NCBI RefSeq assembly: GCF_000332645.1
Contig: NZ_AMXN01000005.1
Span: 186,001-250,000, forward strand
Reading direction: 5' to 3'
DNA length: 64,000 bases
Source of the DNA: Bacillus inaquosorum KCTC 13429
GTDB lineage: Bacteria > Bacillota > Bacilli > Bacillales > Bacillaceae
How positions within the stretch are numbered: position 1 is the stretch's first letter; each line of letters opens with the position of its first letter. The notes under the pieces were generated by a model, which saw only the letters and a list, made by a program, of their open reading frames with translations, did no database searches and was not told the origin of the DNA. Shown one piece after another: positions 35,578-45,262 of this stretch. The position numbers and the translations under genes were made by a program.

Positions 35578-36276
35578 TTGCTGTTGAGCTGGTACATTGA
35601 TCCTGATATTTTATTAAAATTGGGCATTGCCACGTTGATTGGCATGGTCATCGGGCTTGAGCGCGAATTAAAAAATAAGCCGCTCGGATTAAAAACCTGT
35701 ATCGTTATCGCCGTCAGCTCATGCATGCTGACGATCGTCAGTATTAATGCGGCATATCATTTCCCTAAATACTACCGCATCATGATGGACCCGCTGCGTC
35801 TGCCGGCACAAATCATCTCCGGCGTCGGGTTTATCGGAGCTGGTGTCATCTTGCGGAAAAGCAACGATGTCATTTCCGGCCTGACGACATCGGCTATGAT
35901 CTGGGGGGCTGCGGGGCTCGGGCTGGCAACGGGAGCCGGATTTTATAAAGAAGCGTTTGCCAGTCTTCTGTTCATCCTGATCAGCGTAGAATTTCTGCCA
36001 TGGGTGGTTAGAAAAATCGGTCCCGACCGCCTGCAGGAAAAAGACATCCGCATCAGAATGTCGCTTTCTGATAAGGACAAAATGACAGAGATTTTAAAAG
36101 AAATGAAAAGAAAAGATATCAAAACACACTCCGTCCGGATCGACGACCTGGGCGAAAAGGAATTTCCGATCATGGAAGTAAAGGTCCGCGTCCATAAAAA
36201 CAGATATACGACAGATGTCTACTATGACATTAAAGACATTGAAGGCGTAGTCGGCGTAAAGTGTGATACATTATAA
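35578..36276 (+). CDS. sapB: MgtC/SapB-family membrane protein SapB
   Basis: A 232-residue membrane protein of the MgtC/SapB group with four or five N-terminal hydrophobic segments (residues 10-160, including IGMVIGLERELKNKP and GVGFIGAGVIL) and a soluble C-terminal ACT-like domain. B. subtilis sapB was named for mutations that restore alkaline phosphatase in sporulation mutants; its biochemical role is not established. Translation begins at a TTG; the third codon (TTG at 35584) has the better distance to AAGGGGGAAG than the first. Confidence 0.92.
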   Translation: MLLSWYIDPDILLKLGIATLIGMVIGLERELKNKPLGLKTCIVIAVSSCMLTIVSINAAYHFPKYYRIMMDPLRLPAQIISGVGFIGAGVILRKSNDVISGLTTSAMIWGAAGLGLATGAGFYKEAFASLLFILISVEFLPWVVRKIGPDRLQEKDIRIRMSLSDKDKMTEILKEMKRKDIKTHSVRIDDLGEKEFPIMEVKVRVHKNRYTTDVYYDIKDIEGVVGVKCDTL

Positions 36277-36308
36277 AAGCCAATGGGACATGAATCCCAT
36301 TGGCTTTT
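36275..36308 (+). terminator. Terminator of sapB
   Basis: AAAAGCCAATGGGA-CATGAA-TCCCATTGGCTTTT, a perfect 14-bp stem. Confidence 0.9.
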
Positions 36309-36388
36309 CGCTGTCATCGAAAAAAACATTGAAGTCTCTATTACTTTCAAATAAAATACATATTAGTAAATAAATATAATAAAAGGAG

Positions 36389-37768
36389 ATGTTCCTCATT
36401 ACCAAAGCCCGGTTTACAGTAACTGTCGCCCTCATTTTGACTGCTTTCTTAAGTATTTTTGCCATAACAGAATTCATATCCCCTCCTCAATCTCAATCAT
36501 CCAAGAGCAGCAGCAAGAATCCGAAAAATATTATCTTAATCATCGGAGACGGAATGGGTATGCCAATGATTAACAGCTATAGGACATTAAAAAGCGAAAA
36601 GCTGAACACTCCCGTCCAAACAGCATGGGACTCTTATTTAACAGGCATGCAGATGACACATCCTAACGATCCCAGAGACAATATTACTGACTCTTCGGCT
36701 GCTGCAACCGCCATGGCAACCGGAACGAAAACATATAACGATGCCATTGCTGTAGACAACAATCATCAGCAGCTCAAAAGCGTAACAGAAGCTGCCAAGG
36801 AGAATAAGAAGTCCGTCGGCTTCGTCGTGACTTCGGACTTAACCGACGCCACTCCCGCTGCTTTCGGCGTACATAACATCTCACGGAAAAACTACACTGA
36901 AATTGCTGACCAATACTATGATGAACGGATTAATGGATCTCATAAGGTTGATGTTTTACTGGGAGGCGGAGCGAAATATTTCATTCGCAATGACCGAAAT
37001 CTTGCTGAAGAATTCCAAAAAGACGGCTATCATTATGTGACCACAAAGCAAGACCTGAAAAAAAATCAGCACGATAAGCTGCTCGGACTGTTTGGAGAAG
37101 TAGAATTAGATAAAGCGATTGACAGAGAGAACAGTACACCTTCTCTAAAAGACATGACAGAAGCGGCACTCACTCAGTTACAGAAGAACGAAAACGGTTT
37201 TTTTATGCTTCTGGAAGGAAGCAATATTGACAATGCAGCCCATGAAAATGACGTGGTGGGCGCTTTGAGCGAAATGGAAGATTTCGAGAAAGGTGTTCAA
37301 GCTGCTCTGGATTTTGCGAAAAAAGATAAAGAAACGCTGGTTATTATTACAGCTGACCACTCTACAGGCGGGTTCTCTTACGGCGCAGAGGGAATGACGC
37401 GCGAGACCGGCTATAAATGGGATCCTTCCCCAATCATCGCCGCTAAAAAAACGCCGGGCTATATGGCAGAGAAGATCGCTGAAGGCCAAGATGCCGAAAA
37501 AGTGCTCAGCACTTATATTGATATAAAGCTGACGGAAAATGAGATCAATCAGGTTAAAAACGCAGTCTCACAATCGAATACAGCCGCTGTCCAAAAAAGC
37601 ATTCAATTGATTTTTGATAAACGATCTTTTTCAGGCTGGACCACGTTAGCCCACACCGGGGAAGACGTACCGGTTTATGCTTACGGTCCGGGAAAAGAAA
37701 AATGGAAGGGGCTTATCGACAATACGCAGCAGGCAAAAAACATTTTTGCCATTTTAGAACAAAAATAA
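36389..37768 (+). CDS. amiO: Secreted alkaline phosphatase, probable AmiO-type reactivating phosphatase
   Basis: A 459-residue alkaline phosphatase of the PhoA type. All metal and catalytic elements are visible: IGDGMGMP near residue 52, TDSSAAATAMATG with the phosphorylated Ser near 93, EGSNIDNAAHEND near 278, ITADHSTGG near 320 and AHTGEDVPVYAYGPG near 425. An N-terminal hydrophobic segment (about residues 8-28) without a lipobox indicates export, perhaps with membrane retention. It lies between sapB and the minus-strand kinase yerI, with which it is convergent; I do not recall a phosphatase here in B. subtilis 168. In amicoumacin producers a kinase (AmiN) inactivates the drug and a phosphatase (AmiO) restores it; this gene fits AmiO by position. 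The ATG lies unusually close to AAAAGGAG, so an alternative start is possible. It could also be a PhoA/PhoB paralogue for phosphate supply. Confidence 0.8.
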   Translation: MFLITKARFTVTVALILTAFLSIFAITEFISPPQSQSSKSSSKNPKNIILIIGDGMGMPMINSYRTLKSEKLNTPVQTAWDSYLTGMQMTHPNDPRDNITDSSAAATAMATGTKTYNDAIAVDNNHQQLKSVTEAAKENKKSVGFVVTSDLTDATPAAFGVHNISRKNYTEIADQYYDERINGSHKVDVLLGGGAKYFIRNDRNLAEEFQKDGYHYVTTKQDLKKNQHDKLLGLFGEVELDKAIDRENSTPSLKDMTEAALTQLQKNENGFFMLLEGSNIDNAAHENDVVGALSEMEDFEKGVQAALDFAKKDKETLVIITADHSTGGFSYGAEGMTRETGYKWDPSPIIAAKKTPGYMAEKIAEGQDAEKVLSTYIDIKLTENEINQVKNAVSQSNTAAVQKSIQLIFDKRSFSGWTTLAHTGEDVPVYAYGPGKEKWKGLIDNTQQAKNIFAILEQK

Positions 37769-37799
37769 AAAACTCCGGCTCACTGCCGGAGTTTTTTTA
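37767..37799. terminator. Bidirectional terminator between phosphatase and kinase genes
   Basis: AAACTCCGGC-TCACT-GCCGGAGTTT with T-runs on both strands. It would end the long PKS/NRPS-yerI transcript. Confidence 0.9.
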
Positions 37800-37838
37800 T
37801 TAAGGAGCGCCGCCCCAGAAAGGATCGGCGCAAATTTC

Positions 37839-38840
37839 TTAAGCTAACTTCGAAAAGTCAAATTCGGTTATCGGCGTTTGATTTTCGATATCGTTTCTGA
37901 ATCCCTTCAGCATTTCTTTTTCTTCTTCTCCTATTGAATCAAGGTCAAACATTTGGTGGAGCAATCCATAAATCAGCATATGGCGCAGGCGGAGGAAATC
38001 CGGGATTTTCTTGAGCCATTCGGCGGCAATTTCATTTTCCTCCCTGTACCCTTTCATAAAATGCGTCATGAATTCTTCAGTAAAGGCTGCTTTATTTTCA
38101 TATGGGACAACCGGATACCATAGTACATTGTAGAGGAGAATGCTGATATCATTCACAAACCAGTTGTACCCGATATCATCAAAATCAAATGTAGTGATCT
38201 TCCCATGATCCCAGTTAAAATTACCATGGTGAAGATCTGCGTGAACAAGGCCGTAGCTGTCACGGTTTTTTGGCAGTTGCCGCAACTCATTCATTAAATC
38301 GTCTGCTTGCTGAAAAACCTTTGTCTGATCTTCAGGGACATATTTTCTGAGCTTCAACTGCTCTTCTTCATCCCACTCTTGTCTTTTAAATCTTGGATTG
38401 CTCAGTTTATAGCTTTTTGTCAGGCTGTGCATCTTCCCTGTATATCTGCCAAGCTCGAAAAATAGGGTTTCGTTCCACTCAGATTCGTCTACTTTATGAC
38501 CCGGCGCCTTTTCATACACTCTCAATAAAAATGCTCCGCCGTTTCCGTCCGGCACTTCCTCAACATCCTTACCGTTTAACGACGGGATCGGTTTGGCGAC
38601 TGAAAGCCCGCCTTCAGCAAGATGATGGAGCCATTCCATCTCTCCCATAATGTAATCCGGCGACCGGCGAATCGTGTGTGTAATCTTTAAAATATAAGAT
38701 TCATTGTCTTTGGCAAACTCATACACATAGTTTTCCGCATCCGCTAAAAACTGCACTTGATCTCTAGTAAATCCATATATAACGGCAGCTTCTGCCAAAA
38801 CCTTTTCTTCATCAAATATTGCTTTAATATCTTTATGCAT
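37839..38840 (-). CDS. yerI: Small-molecule kinase YerI (aminoglycoside phosphotransferase fold; AmiN-type)
   Basis: A 333-residue APH/choline kinase-like enzyme. The Brenner motif LVHADLHHGNFNWD (catalytic Asp) is near residue 204 and the metal-binding FDFDDIGYNW near 220. Its ATG overlaps the stop of the last PKS gene by 8 bases, so it is the final, coupled gene of the biosynthetic operon. A close homologue, yerI, is present at this locus in B. subtilis 168. In the amicoumacin cluster the kinase AmiN phosphorylates the antibiotic as self-protection, and YerI has been discussed as its homologue; the coupling seen here supports the same role (amiN). Phosphorylation of another substrate cannot be ruled out by sequence. 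Confidence 0.88.
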   Translation of the reverse strand: MHKDIKAIFDEEKVLAEAAVIYGFTRDQVQFLADAENYVYEFAKDNESYILKITHTIRRSPDYIMGEMEWLHHLAEGGLSVAKPIPSLNGKDVEEVPDGNGGAFLLRVYEKAPGHKVDESEWNETLFFELGRYTGKMHSLTKSYKLSNPRFKRQEWDEEEQLKLRKYVPEDQTKVFQQADDLMNELRQLPKNRDSYGLVHADLHHGNFNWDHGKITTFDFDDIGYNWFVNDISILLYNVLWYPVVPYENKAAFTEEFMTHFMKGYREENEIAAEWLKKIPDFLRLRHMLIYGLLHQMFDLDSIGEEEKEMLKGFRNDIENQTPITEFDFSKLA

Positions 38841-41800
38841 GCTGATTCTCCCTCTTCATATATTTAGACAATTCCCTTATCGTGTGTTTTTTCGCAAGAT
38901 TCAAATCATCAACATACCAGCCTTTCTTTTCCATCTCTACTTCCATTTTGACAGCGAGCAGCGAATTTCCTCCTAAATCAAAGAAATCGTTGTCAATTCC
39001 TACATAATCCAGGTGGAGAATTTCCTTCCAAATATCCAAGAGGATTTTTTGCTGTTCTGTCTCCGGCCCGCTATCTTCTGTTTCAGCTCCTACATGTTCC
39101 TTCACTAACAGAGCCCGCAAATGCTCCGGCTGATTGGTATCTAAGGCCATTAAATATGGAGAATGCAAGGATTTTTCAGCATGCAGCACTTCCCAATGAG
39201 CGTTTGTGTTTTCCATTAAAGCGGATTGCAATACGTTATCAGCAATCACTTTCGCCTTTTTACGAGGCGCGGGCTGTAAAGAGGACGCCCATTCGATATG
39301 TCCGCTTTGATCCTCTACCTCATCGACGGTTATGTGATAAACCGTTTTTAACGGGCCAGCCTCTTCCTTAAAGCGATGCTCAGCCAAAAACTCAGAAAAA
39401 GCCCGGTTCTTTTCTGATTTCTTATACTCCAAGGACAACGTCGCAAGCTGTTTATCCCGTGCATATGAAGCAAGGCCTGACAGCACTTTATGTTCAATTC
39501 CTTTGCCTAGTGCGCGGCAGCTGAGCAGAAAAGTATCTAGCTTTAATGAATCTTCTGTTCGGATTCCCATGATTGCACCGACGATGCCTTCATCACTGAA
39601 TCTGTCCGCTGCTTCAACGATCCAGCCGATATGGCCGTCCGTATTGAGCCGCTGGGCAAGCTGCTCTTCACGATAGACTGACGGATTCATATTGAACTGA
39701 TTAATTCTCGCACTCATCTGAGCAACTCGCGGCAAATGCTCTTCTGTCATCTCAGTCAAGGCGATACGCAAGTGTAAGCCGGAAAGAAATTCTTCAAGCG
39801 AACGGGACGTATTCAAATCTATTTTTCTTTCTTGCGCTGCCAAATATCGTTCCGTGCGCTTTTGATCAGCTTCTGTCACTCTGAACCTGTCAAATGCCCA
39901 GACATGGTCTAAGAACATCGGAATAGAATCTGTATCAGACGGCAGAAGCAAGGTCAGAACCTCTGGCAGGCGTTCGTTCATTTCCAGGCATTGAGCCGGA
40001 TCATCATCTAAGAATATGAACCGATCCACTGAAATGTTCAGCTCATCGGCCATTTCTTTCATGTTTCTGGCTTTCTCATTCCAATTAATGCGGGACAGGA
40101 CAAAGTCCTCTTTCTTCAAAATCATATCTGGATGACGTTCAAACACATTCCAGACGTCTTCTTCATTATTTCTGCTTGAAAGCACAAGGAGCAGACCCTC
40201 TTCTTGTTTTCTCTTTAAAAATTGCTGCAGCGCTCGGTGGGCAGGAGTAATCATGACCCCTTCCGCACCAGCTTCAGACACGGTACCGCTCCACAAAGTG
40301 CCGTCACAATCGATGGCGGCCGCTTTAAATGGCGGTTTGAGCCATGCCGCAAACTCACGTGCCACCCGTGTTCCCATCGCCGCATAAAATTCTTCAGTAA
40401 ACGGTATTCTTGCCGCTCTTTCACTTTGCGGGTCAAATATGGCATCAAGCTGGTATGTTTGATGCAGCTGGCGGAGATCAATCAAATGTACATCCGTTTC
40501 TCCAGCAAGCTGCGCGATCCAATTCTGCTGGGATTGCACAAGGATGTCCCGGAGCTCCTGCTCTTTCACATTTTCCAGCGGAAGCAATCCAATGAAATAA
40601 GGCACTTCCTTTTTCTTTTGTTTCATGATGGCGAGCAGTTCATCTGAATTATATTGAACGTGAGCCATTCTTTCTTCCAAAGAAAGACCTGAATCCCCTG
40701 CCATATCCTCAAGGCGAATCAACAGCAGATTGGCACCATTTTTTTGCCGTGACAGCAAGCTTTCTTCATTAAGCAATTCTTGAAACACCTGACCGTAAGG
40801 AGACAGCTTTATATCTAGATTGATATCAAACTGTTCGCCCCACCATTTTAGGTAAGGCACAATCGGATCAGCCGTAAAATTGGAACAAATGGTTAATGGG
40901 CACGAGATGACTCGGTTTGACTCTCTCTCCCTTTTCCGCTCGGCCTCTTCCTGCTCTTTTTGGCTCAGCACCGGAATGTCCTTTATGCGTTTTTCAGGCT
41001 CTTCTGCAGCTTTTTCAGCAAGAGAGATAAAATGAGAAACAAATGCCTGCATGGATTCATGAGTGAAAAGGGACCGGTTGTATTGAAGCACACATTTAAG
41101 CTCTCCCGTCACTTCCTTCACGACGTCCATTTTCATATCAAGCTTTGAAATGCCCTTTGCGAATTCGTATGTTTCAAATGTTAATCCGCCAGCCTCTATT
41201 TTTATATTCGGGTCATACTCATTGTGATAGATCAGCATGGTATCAAAGAAAGGGTTGCGGTTCGGCTTGATCACCGGCTGCAGCGCTTCTGCCATTTGAT
41301 CGTATGGATAATCCTGGTGGTCATAAGCTTCAAGCAGAGTTTGTTTTGTGTGTTGAAGGTTGCCGGCAAACGACTCTTCAGGATTCAAATGAATTTTGAT
41401 CGGCAAAAAGTTTGTAAACATGCCGATCGTATTCTCAATATCCGCATGTCGCCGGCCTGCCACCAATGACCCAATCATCAGCTCCTGCTGTTTTGTATAG
41501 CTGGACAAAAGCATGGCATAGAGCTGAAACAGGATGACATTGTTGGTCAGCTGCTGCGCCTCTCCGATTTTCTCAAGCTTTTCTAAAACGCGAGGCGGGA
41601 TTGTAAACTTAATTGCCCTACCTAAAAAGCTTTGTTCCTTTCGTTCATAATCAAGAGGCATATTCAGCACAGGCACTTCACCCTCAAGCTGCTTCAGCCA
41701 ATACTCTTTTTGGCGTTTAAACATGTCACTATTAAAAAATGTCTGCTGCCACTCCGCATAATCTTTATACTGAATGATTTTTTCCGGGAGCTGTTCCCCT

Positions 41801-44800
41801 CTATATAATTGGGTAAATTCTTTTATAAAAATATTCATCGAGGCGCCGTCCGCCACAATATTATGCATATCAACAAGCAACGCATGTTTTTCTTCCTCAA
41901 TTTTGACGAATTTCACCCGAATTAATGGAGAGACCTTAAGATCAAATGGCCGTATAAATGAACTGATTTCGTCATCAAGCTCATCCATTTTCGCTTCGGT
42001 TTGTTCAATCGAAAAATCAAAGTTCTGATGGATTCTCTGCACAGGTTCTCCATCCTTAATTTCAAACGTTGTACGCAGTGTTTCATGCCTTTCGATCAGC
42101 TTTTTGAATGTGTCCTCGAAGCGGGCGGCATCAATTTTTCCGAAGCACAAAAGAGCCATCGGCATGTTATATGTGGTGACTTGCCCGATTCTCTGATGAA
42201 TCAAATACGTTCTCCGCTGTGCTGCTGACAGCCTGTATACGTCTTTTTTCTCTGAAGGCTGAATGGATGTATATTGATTTCGGTCAGAGCGCTCAATAAG
42301 TGCGGCAAGCGCACGGATTGTCGGGTGCTGGAACACGTCGCTTAGCGTAAGCTCCGCTCCAAATTCCTTGTGAATGCGGGAAATCAGACCAGTGGCGTTC
42401 AATGAATGCCCGCCTGTTTCAAAGAAATGGGTATCTAATGTGACACGCTTGACTCCGAGAATGTCCTTCCACATAGCTGCCAAGACTGCCTCTGTCTCAT
42501 TAAATTGAACATCTGATTCTGTATCCGCTGTCTGCCCGTCATTTGCTTGCTCAGGCACCAAAAGCTGAAAATTTTCTGCCACCGGTGTTCCCGACTGTTC
42601 ATTTGTCCGGCCAATCCAATATCTTTCTCTTTCGAAAGGATACGTTGGAAGCGGAATAAGCTGGCATTGCTCCTGATCATAAAAAGCTGTCCAATCGACC
42701 GGCACCCCGTGCAGCCACATCTCACCCAGTCTGCTCAGCAAGTAACGGTAATCAGAAGCTGCCTCCTTTGGATGCCTCATCAGCTGGATTGCAATGTGCT
42801 GCTTGTCCTCTGCCTGATACAATTTGCTGACAAACGAACGCAGCGCATTTCCAGGGCCAACCTCTATAAAAATTGGATCCAGTTCTTCTTTTAAGCGTTT
42901 TGCGCAGTTCATAAATCTGACGGTTCCCCGCAAGTGATCAGCCCAATATGACGGATCTCCAGCTTCCTCATCAGTGATCCAGTCTCCGGTTACATTTGAG
43001 ACAAACGGGATCTTTTGTTTTTTAAATTGATAGGCTGAGAGCTTTTGTTTCATGCTTTCTAAAACCGGTTCCATCATATACGAATGGAAGGCATGTGATG
43101 TATGAAGCTTTCTGCAGCTGTGTCCTTCCGCGTTCAGCTTCCTTTCCAATGCATCAATCGCACTTGATTCTCCTGATACAACACATGAATTCGATGCATT
43201 CACAGCAGCGATTGAAATGGTTCCGTCTGTATACGGTTTGATGTCTGCTTCGCTTAAGGAAACGCTAAGCATAGAACCGGACGGCAGATTTTGGAGTGCT
43301 GCCCCTCGATAGCTGACGATGTCAAGAGCATCTTCCAATGAGAGCACACCGGAAATGGCTGCAGCCGTATACTCACCGATGCTGTGTCCCGCCATTGCTT
43401 TCGGCTTAATTCCCCAGTGGATCAGCATTTTTGCAAGTGAATATTCGATACAGAACAGCAGAGGCTGCGTATATTCAGTTTGGTTAATCAGTTTTGCATC
43501 ATGCTGATTATTGTCAGAGAAAAGCACCGTGCGCGGATCTGTGTCCATATGATTTTTTAATATGTCAAAACAGGCATCGAGCTCTTCCTTAAAAATCGGT
43601 ACAGTATCGTAAAGCCCTTTAGCCATATCAACATACTGCGCCCCCTGTCCCGGAAAAAGAAAGACAACGGGCCGGCTTGCAGATTGAGAGCTGCCGGTTT
43701 TAACAGACTCATAGTCATTTTCATGAATAGCCTGAAGAAGCTCAGGCACATCCGCTGCCACAATCGCTTTTTTATAAGGAAACGAATGACGCCCTACTTT
43801 GAGGGTATATGCCGCGTCTGCCAAATTGGCCTGCGGATTTTTCACGAAATAGTTTGACAGCCGGTCTGTCATGCTGTTTAAAGCGGCCGGTGTTTTGGCT
43901 GACAGCAATAAGAGTTCAGCGTCATGTCTTTCCGCTGCCTTTTGCTGTGCCGGCGCTTCCTCTAAAATGACATGGGCATTTGTTCCCCCAATGCCAAATG
44001 AGCTAACGCCCGCTCTGCGCGGGAACTCATTTTCTTCCCAAGGGGTGAGTTTCGTATTGACGACAAATGGTGATTGCTCAAAATCGATTTTGGCGTTTGG
44101 CTTTTCGAAATTCAGAGTCGGCGGAATCACTTTATGCTTTAAGCTTAGAACTGCTTTCATAAATCCAGCTACACCAGACGCATCATTTAAATGACCGATG
44201 TTGGATTTGACAGAACCAATTCTGCAGTAGCCGCGACGGTCCGTTTGGTAAGCTTGTTTTAATGCTTCAATTTCTATCGGATCACCGAGTGTCGTCCCTG
44301 TGCCGTGAGCCTCGACATAGGTAATGGTTTCAGGCTCCACCTCGGCCATGTGCAGGGCTGTTTTGATCGCTGTTACCTGGCCTTTGGTGCTCGGCGCTGT
44401 ATATCCAACCTTTCTGCTGCCGTCATTATTGATCGCAGTACCTTTTATTACTGCATAAATATGATCTCCGTCTGCTTCAGCATCTTCAAGCGTTTTTAAA
44501 ATGACCGCTCCTGCCCCGTCTCCAAATACTGTGCCTGCCGCCTCATCATCAAAGACGCGGCAATGCCCGTCTGGAGAATGGATCATACCTTCTTGGTAGA
44601 GATACCCGGATTTTTGCGGGAGGCGGATAGAGACTCCGCCTGCAACCGCCATATGGCAGTCCCCATTTAACAAAGCCTGAGCAGCAAGGTGAATAGAGAC
44701 CATCGAGGTTGAGCAAGCAGTCTGCACCATCATGCTCGGCCCTTTCAGGTTAAGCTTATAAGAAATAAGTGTTGCCATGTAATCTCTCATATTCAAAACG

Positions 44801-45261
44801 GCTGTTTCCAGCGTCTTTGAGTCTTCTCCAGACTTTGCTCCCTGAAGAGCCCTCAGCACCCATTCTGCATTGAGGCCCGCTCCGGTATAAAGGCCGATCT
44901 GCCCTTTATAAGTGAAAGGATCGTAGCCGGCGTCTTCCAAGGCCGTCCACACGCATTCATGAAAGATACGGAACTGCGGATCCATCATGGCAGCTTCCTT
45001 CGGCGTATAATCAAAGAAGCCGGCATCAAACAGATCTACATCCTCCACAATTCCTTTTGCTTTGACAAATCGCGGATCATTCAGCAGTTCTTCATTAACC
45101 CCCTCTTCTCTCAGCTCCTCATCAGTGAAAAAAGAAATCGTCTCTTTCGCATTTTTTAAATTGCTCCAAAACTCCTGCACGTTTTTTGCTCCCGGAAATC
45201 GGCCTGCCATACCGATTACCGCAATTTCAGCTCCATGATTCGCATAATGAGAATTACTCAT
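38833..45261 (-). CDS. amiM: Last PKS of the cluster: KS-AT-ACP-C(altered)-FkbH-ACP
   Basis: 2142 residues. KS about 9-435 (TACSTS Cys, EAHGTGT, NIGHL His); AT about 535-815 (GHSIGEY, HAFHS, so malonyl-CoA); ACP about 925-990 (GGHSL); condensation-like domain about 1010-1440 in which the HHxxxDG motif is HNIVADG; FkbH-like HAD/glyceryl transferase about 1475-2010 (DCDGTLWSGT, FLDDDP, LLSCRALGKGIE); final ACP about 2060-2135 (GGNSLL). There is no KR, so the last keto group stays and would become the ring phenol. The FkbH-ACP pair probably loads 1,3-bisphosphoglycerate as glyceryl-ACP for the hydroxymalonyl extender used at the start of the line, rather than acting on the growing chain. Symbol amiM is deduced from order before amiN. 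Confidence 0.85.
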   Translation of the reverse strand: MSNSHYANHGAEIAVIGMAGRFPGAKNVQEFWSNLKNAKETISFFTDEELREEGVNEELLNDPRFVKAKGIVEDVDLFDAGFFDYTPKEAAMMDPQFRIFHECVWTALEDAGYDPFTYKGQIGLYTGAGLNAEWVLRALQGAKSGEDSKTLETAVLNMRDYMATLISYKLNLKGPSMMVQTACSTSMVSIHLAAQALLNGDCHMAVAGGVSIRLPQKSGYLYQEGMIHSPDGHCRVFDDEAAGTVFGDGAGAVILKTLEDAEADGDHIYAVIKGTAINNDGSRKVGYTAPSTKGQVTAIKTALHMAEVEPETITYVEAHGTGTTLGDPIEIEALKQAYQTDRRGYCRIGSVKSNIGHLNDASGVAGFMKAVLSLKHKVIPPTLNFEKPNAKIDFEQSPFVVNTKLTPWEENEFPRRAGVSSFGIGGTNAHVILEEAPAQQKAAERHDAELLLLSAKTPAALNSMTDRLSNYFVKNPQANLADAAYTLKVGRHSFPYKKAIVAADVPELLQAIHENDYESVKTGSSQSASRPVVFLFPGQGAQYVDMAKGLYDTVPIFKEELDACFDILKNHMDTDPRTVLFSDNNQHDAKLINQTEYTQPLLFCIEYSLAKMLIHWGIKPKAMAGHSIGEYTAAAISGVLSLEDALDIVSYRGAALQNLPSGSMLSVSLSEADIKPYTDGTISIAAVNASNSCVVSGESSAIDALERKLNAEGHSCRKLHTSHAFHSYMMEPVLESMKQKLSAYQFKKQKIPFVSNVTGDWITDEEAGDPSYWADHLRGTVRFMNCAKRLKEELDPIFIEVGPGNALRSFVSKLYQAEDKQHIAIQLMRHPKEAASDYRYLLSRLGEMWLHGVPVDWTAFYDQEQCQLIPLPTYPFERERYWIGRTNEQSGTPVAENFQLLVPEQANDGQTADTESDVQFNETEAVLAAMWKDILGVKRVTLDTHFFETGGHSLNATGLISRIHKEFGAELTLSDVFQHPTIRALAALIERSDRNQYTSIQPSEKKDVYRLSAAQRRTYLIHQRIGQVTTYNMPMALLCFGKIDAARFEDTFKKLIERHETLRTTFEIKDGEPVQRIHQNFDFSIEQTEAKMDELDDEISSFIRPFDLKVSPLIRVKFVKIEEEKHALLVDMHNIVADGASMNIFIKEFTQLYRGEQLPEKIIQYKDYAEWQQTFFNSDMFKRQKEYWLKQLEGEVPVLNMPLDYERKEQSFLGRAIKFTIPPRVLEKLEKIGEAQQLTNNVILFQLYAMLLSSYTKQQELMIGSLVAGRRHADIENTIGMFTNFLPIKIHLNPEESFAGNLQHTKQTLLEAYDHQDYPYDQMAEALQPVIKPNRNPFFDTMLIYHNEYDPNIKIEAGGLTFETYEFAKGISKLDMKMDVVKEVTGELKCVLQYNRSLFTHESMQAFVSHFISLAEKAAEEPEKRIKDIPVLSQKEQEEAERKRERESNRVISCPLTICSNFTADPIVPYLKWWGEQFDINLDIKLSPYGQVFQELLNEESLLSRQKNGANLLLIRLEDMAGDSGLSLEERMAHVQYNSDELLAIMKQKKKEVPYFIGLLPLENVKEQELRDILVQSQQNWIAQLAGETDVHLIDLRQLHQTYQLDAIFDPQSERAARIPFTEEFYAAMGTRVAREFAAWLKPPFKAAAIDCDGTLWSGTVSEAGAEGVMITPAHRALQQFLKRKQEEGLLLVLSSRNNEEDVWNVFERHPDMILKKEDFVLSRINWNEKARNMKEMADELNISVDRFIFLDDDPAQCLEMNERLPEVLTLLLPSDTDSIPMFLDHVWAFDRFRVTEADQKRTERYLAAQERKIDLNTSRSLEEFLSGLHLRIALTEMTEEHLPRVAQMSARINQFNMNPSVYREEQLAQRLNTDGHIGWIVEAADRFSDEGIVGAIMGIRTEDSLKLDTFLLSCRALGKGIEHKVLSGLASYARDKQLATLSLEYKKSEKNRAFSEFLAEHRFKEEAGPLKTVYHITVDEVEDQSGHIEWASSLQPAPRKKAKVIADNVLQSALMENTNAHWEVLHAEKSLHSPYLMALDTNQPEHLRALLVKEHVGAETEDSGPETEQQKILLDIWKEILHLDYVGIDNDFFDLGGNSLLAVKMEVEMEKKGWYVDDLNLAKKHTIRELSKYMKRENQHA

Positions 45262-45262
45262 T

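Noticed and set aside
36389..37768. Plain PhoB, the known B. subtilis alkaline phosphatase III
   Set aside because: phoB lies elsewhere on the B. subtilis map, and the N-terminus and several loops differ from remembered PhoA and PhoB; position beside the ami-type kinase favours AmiO.
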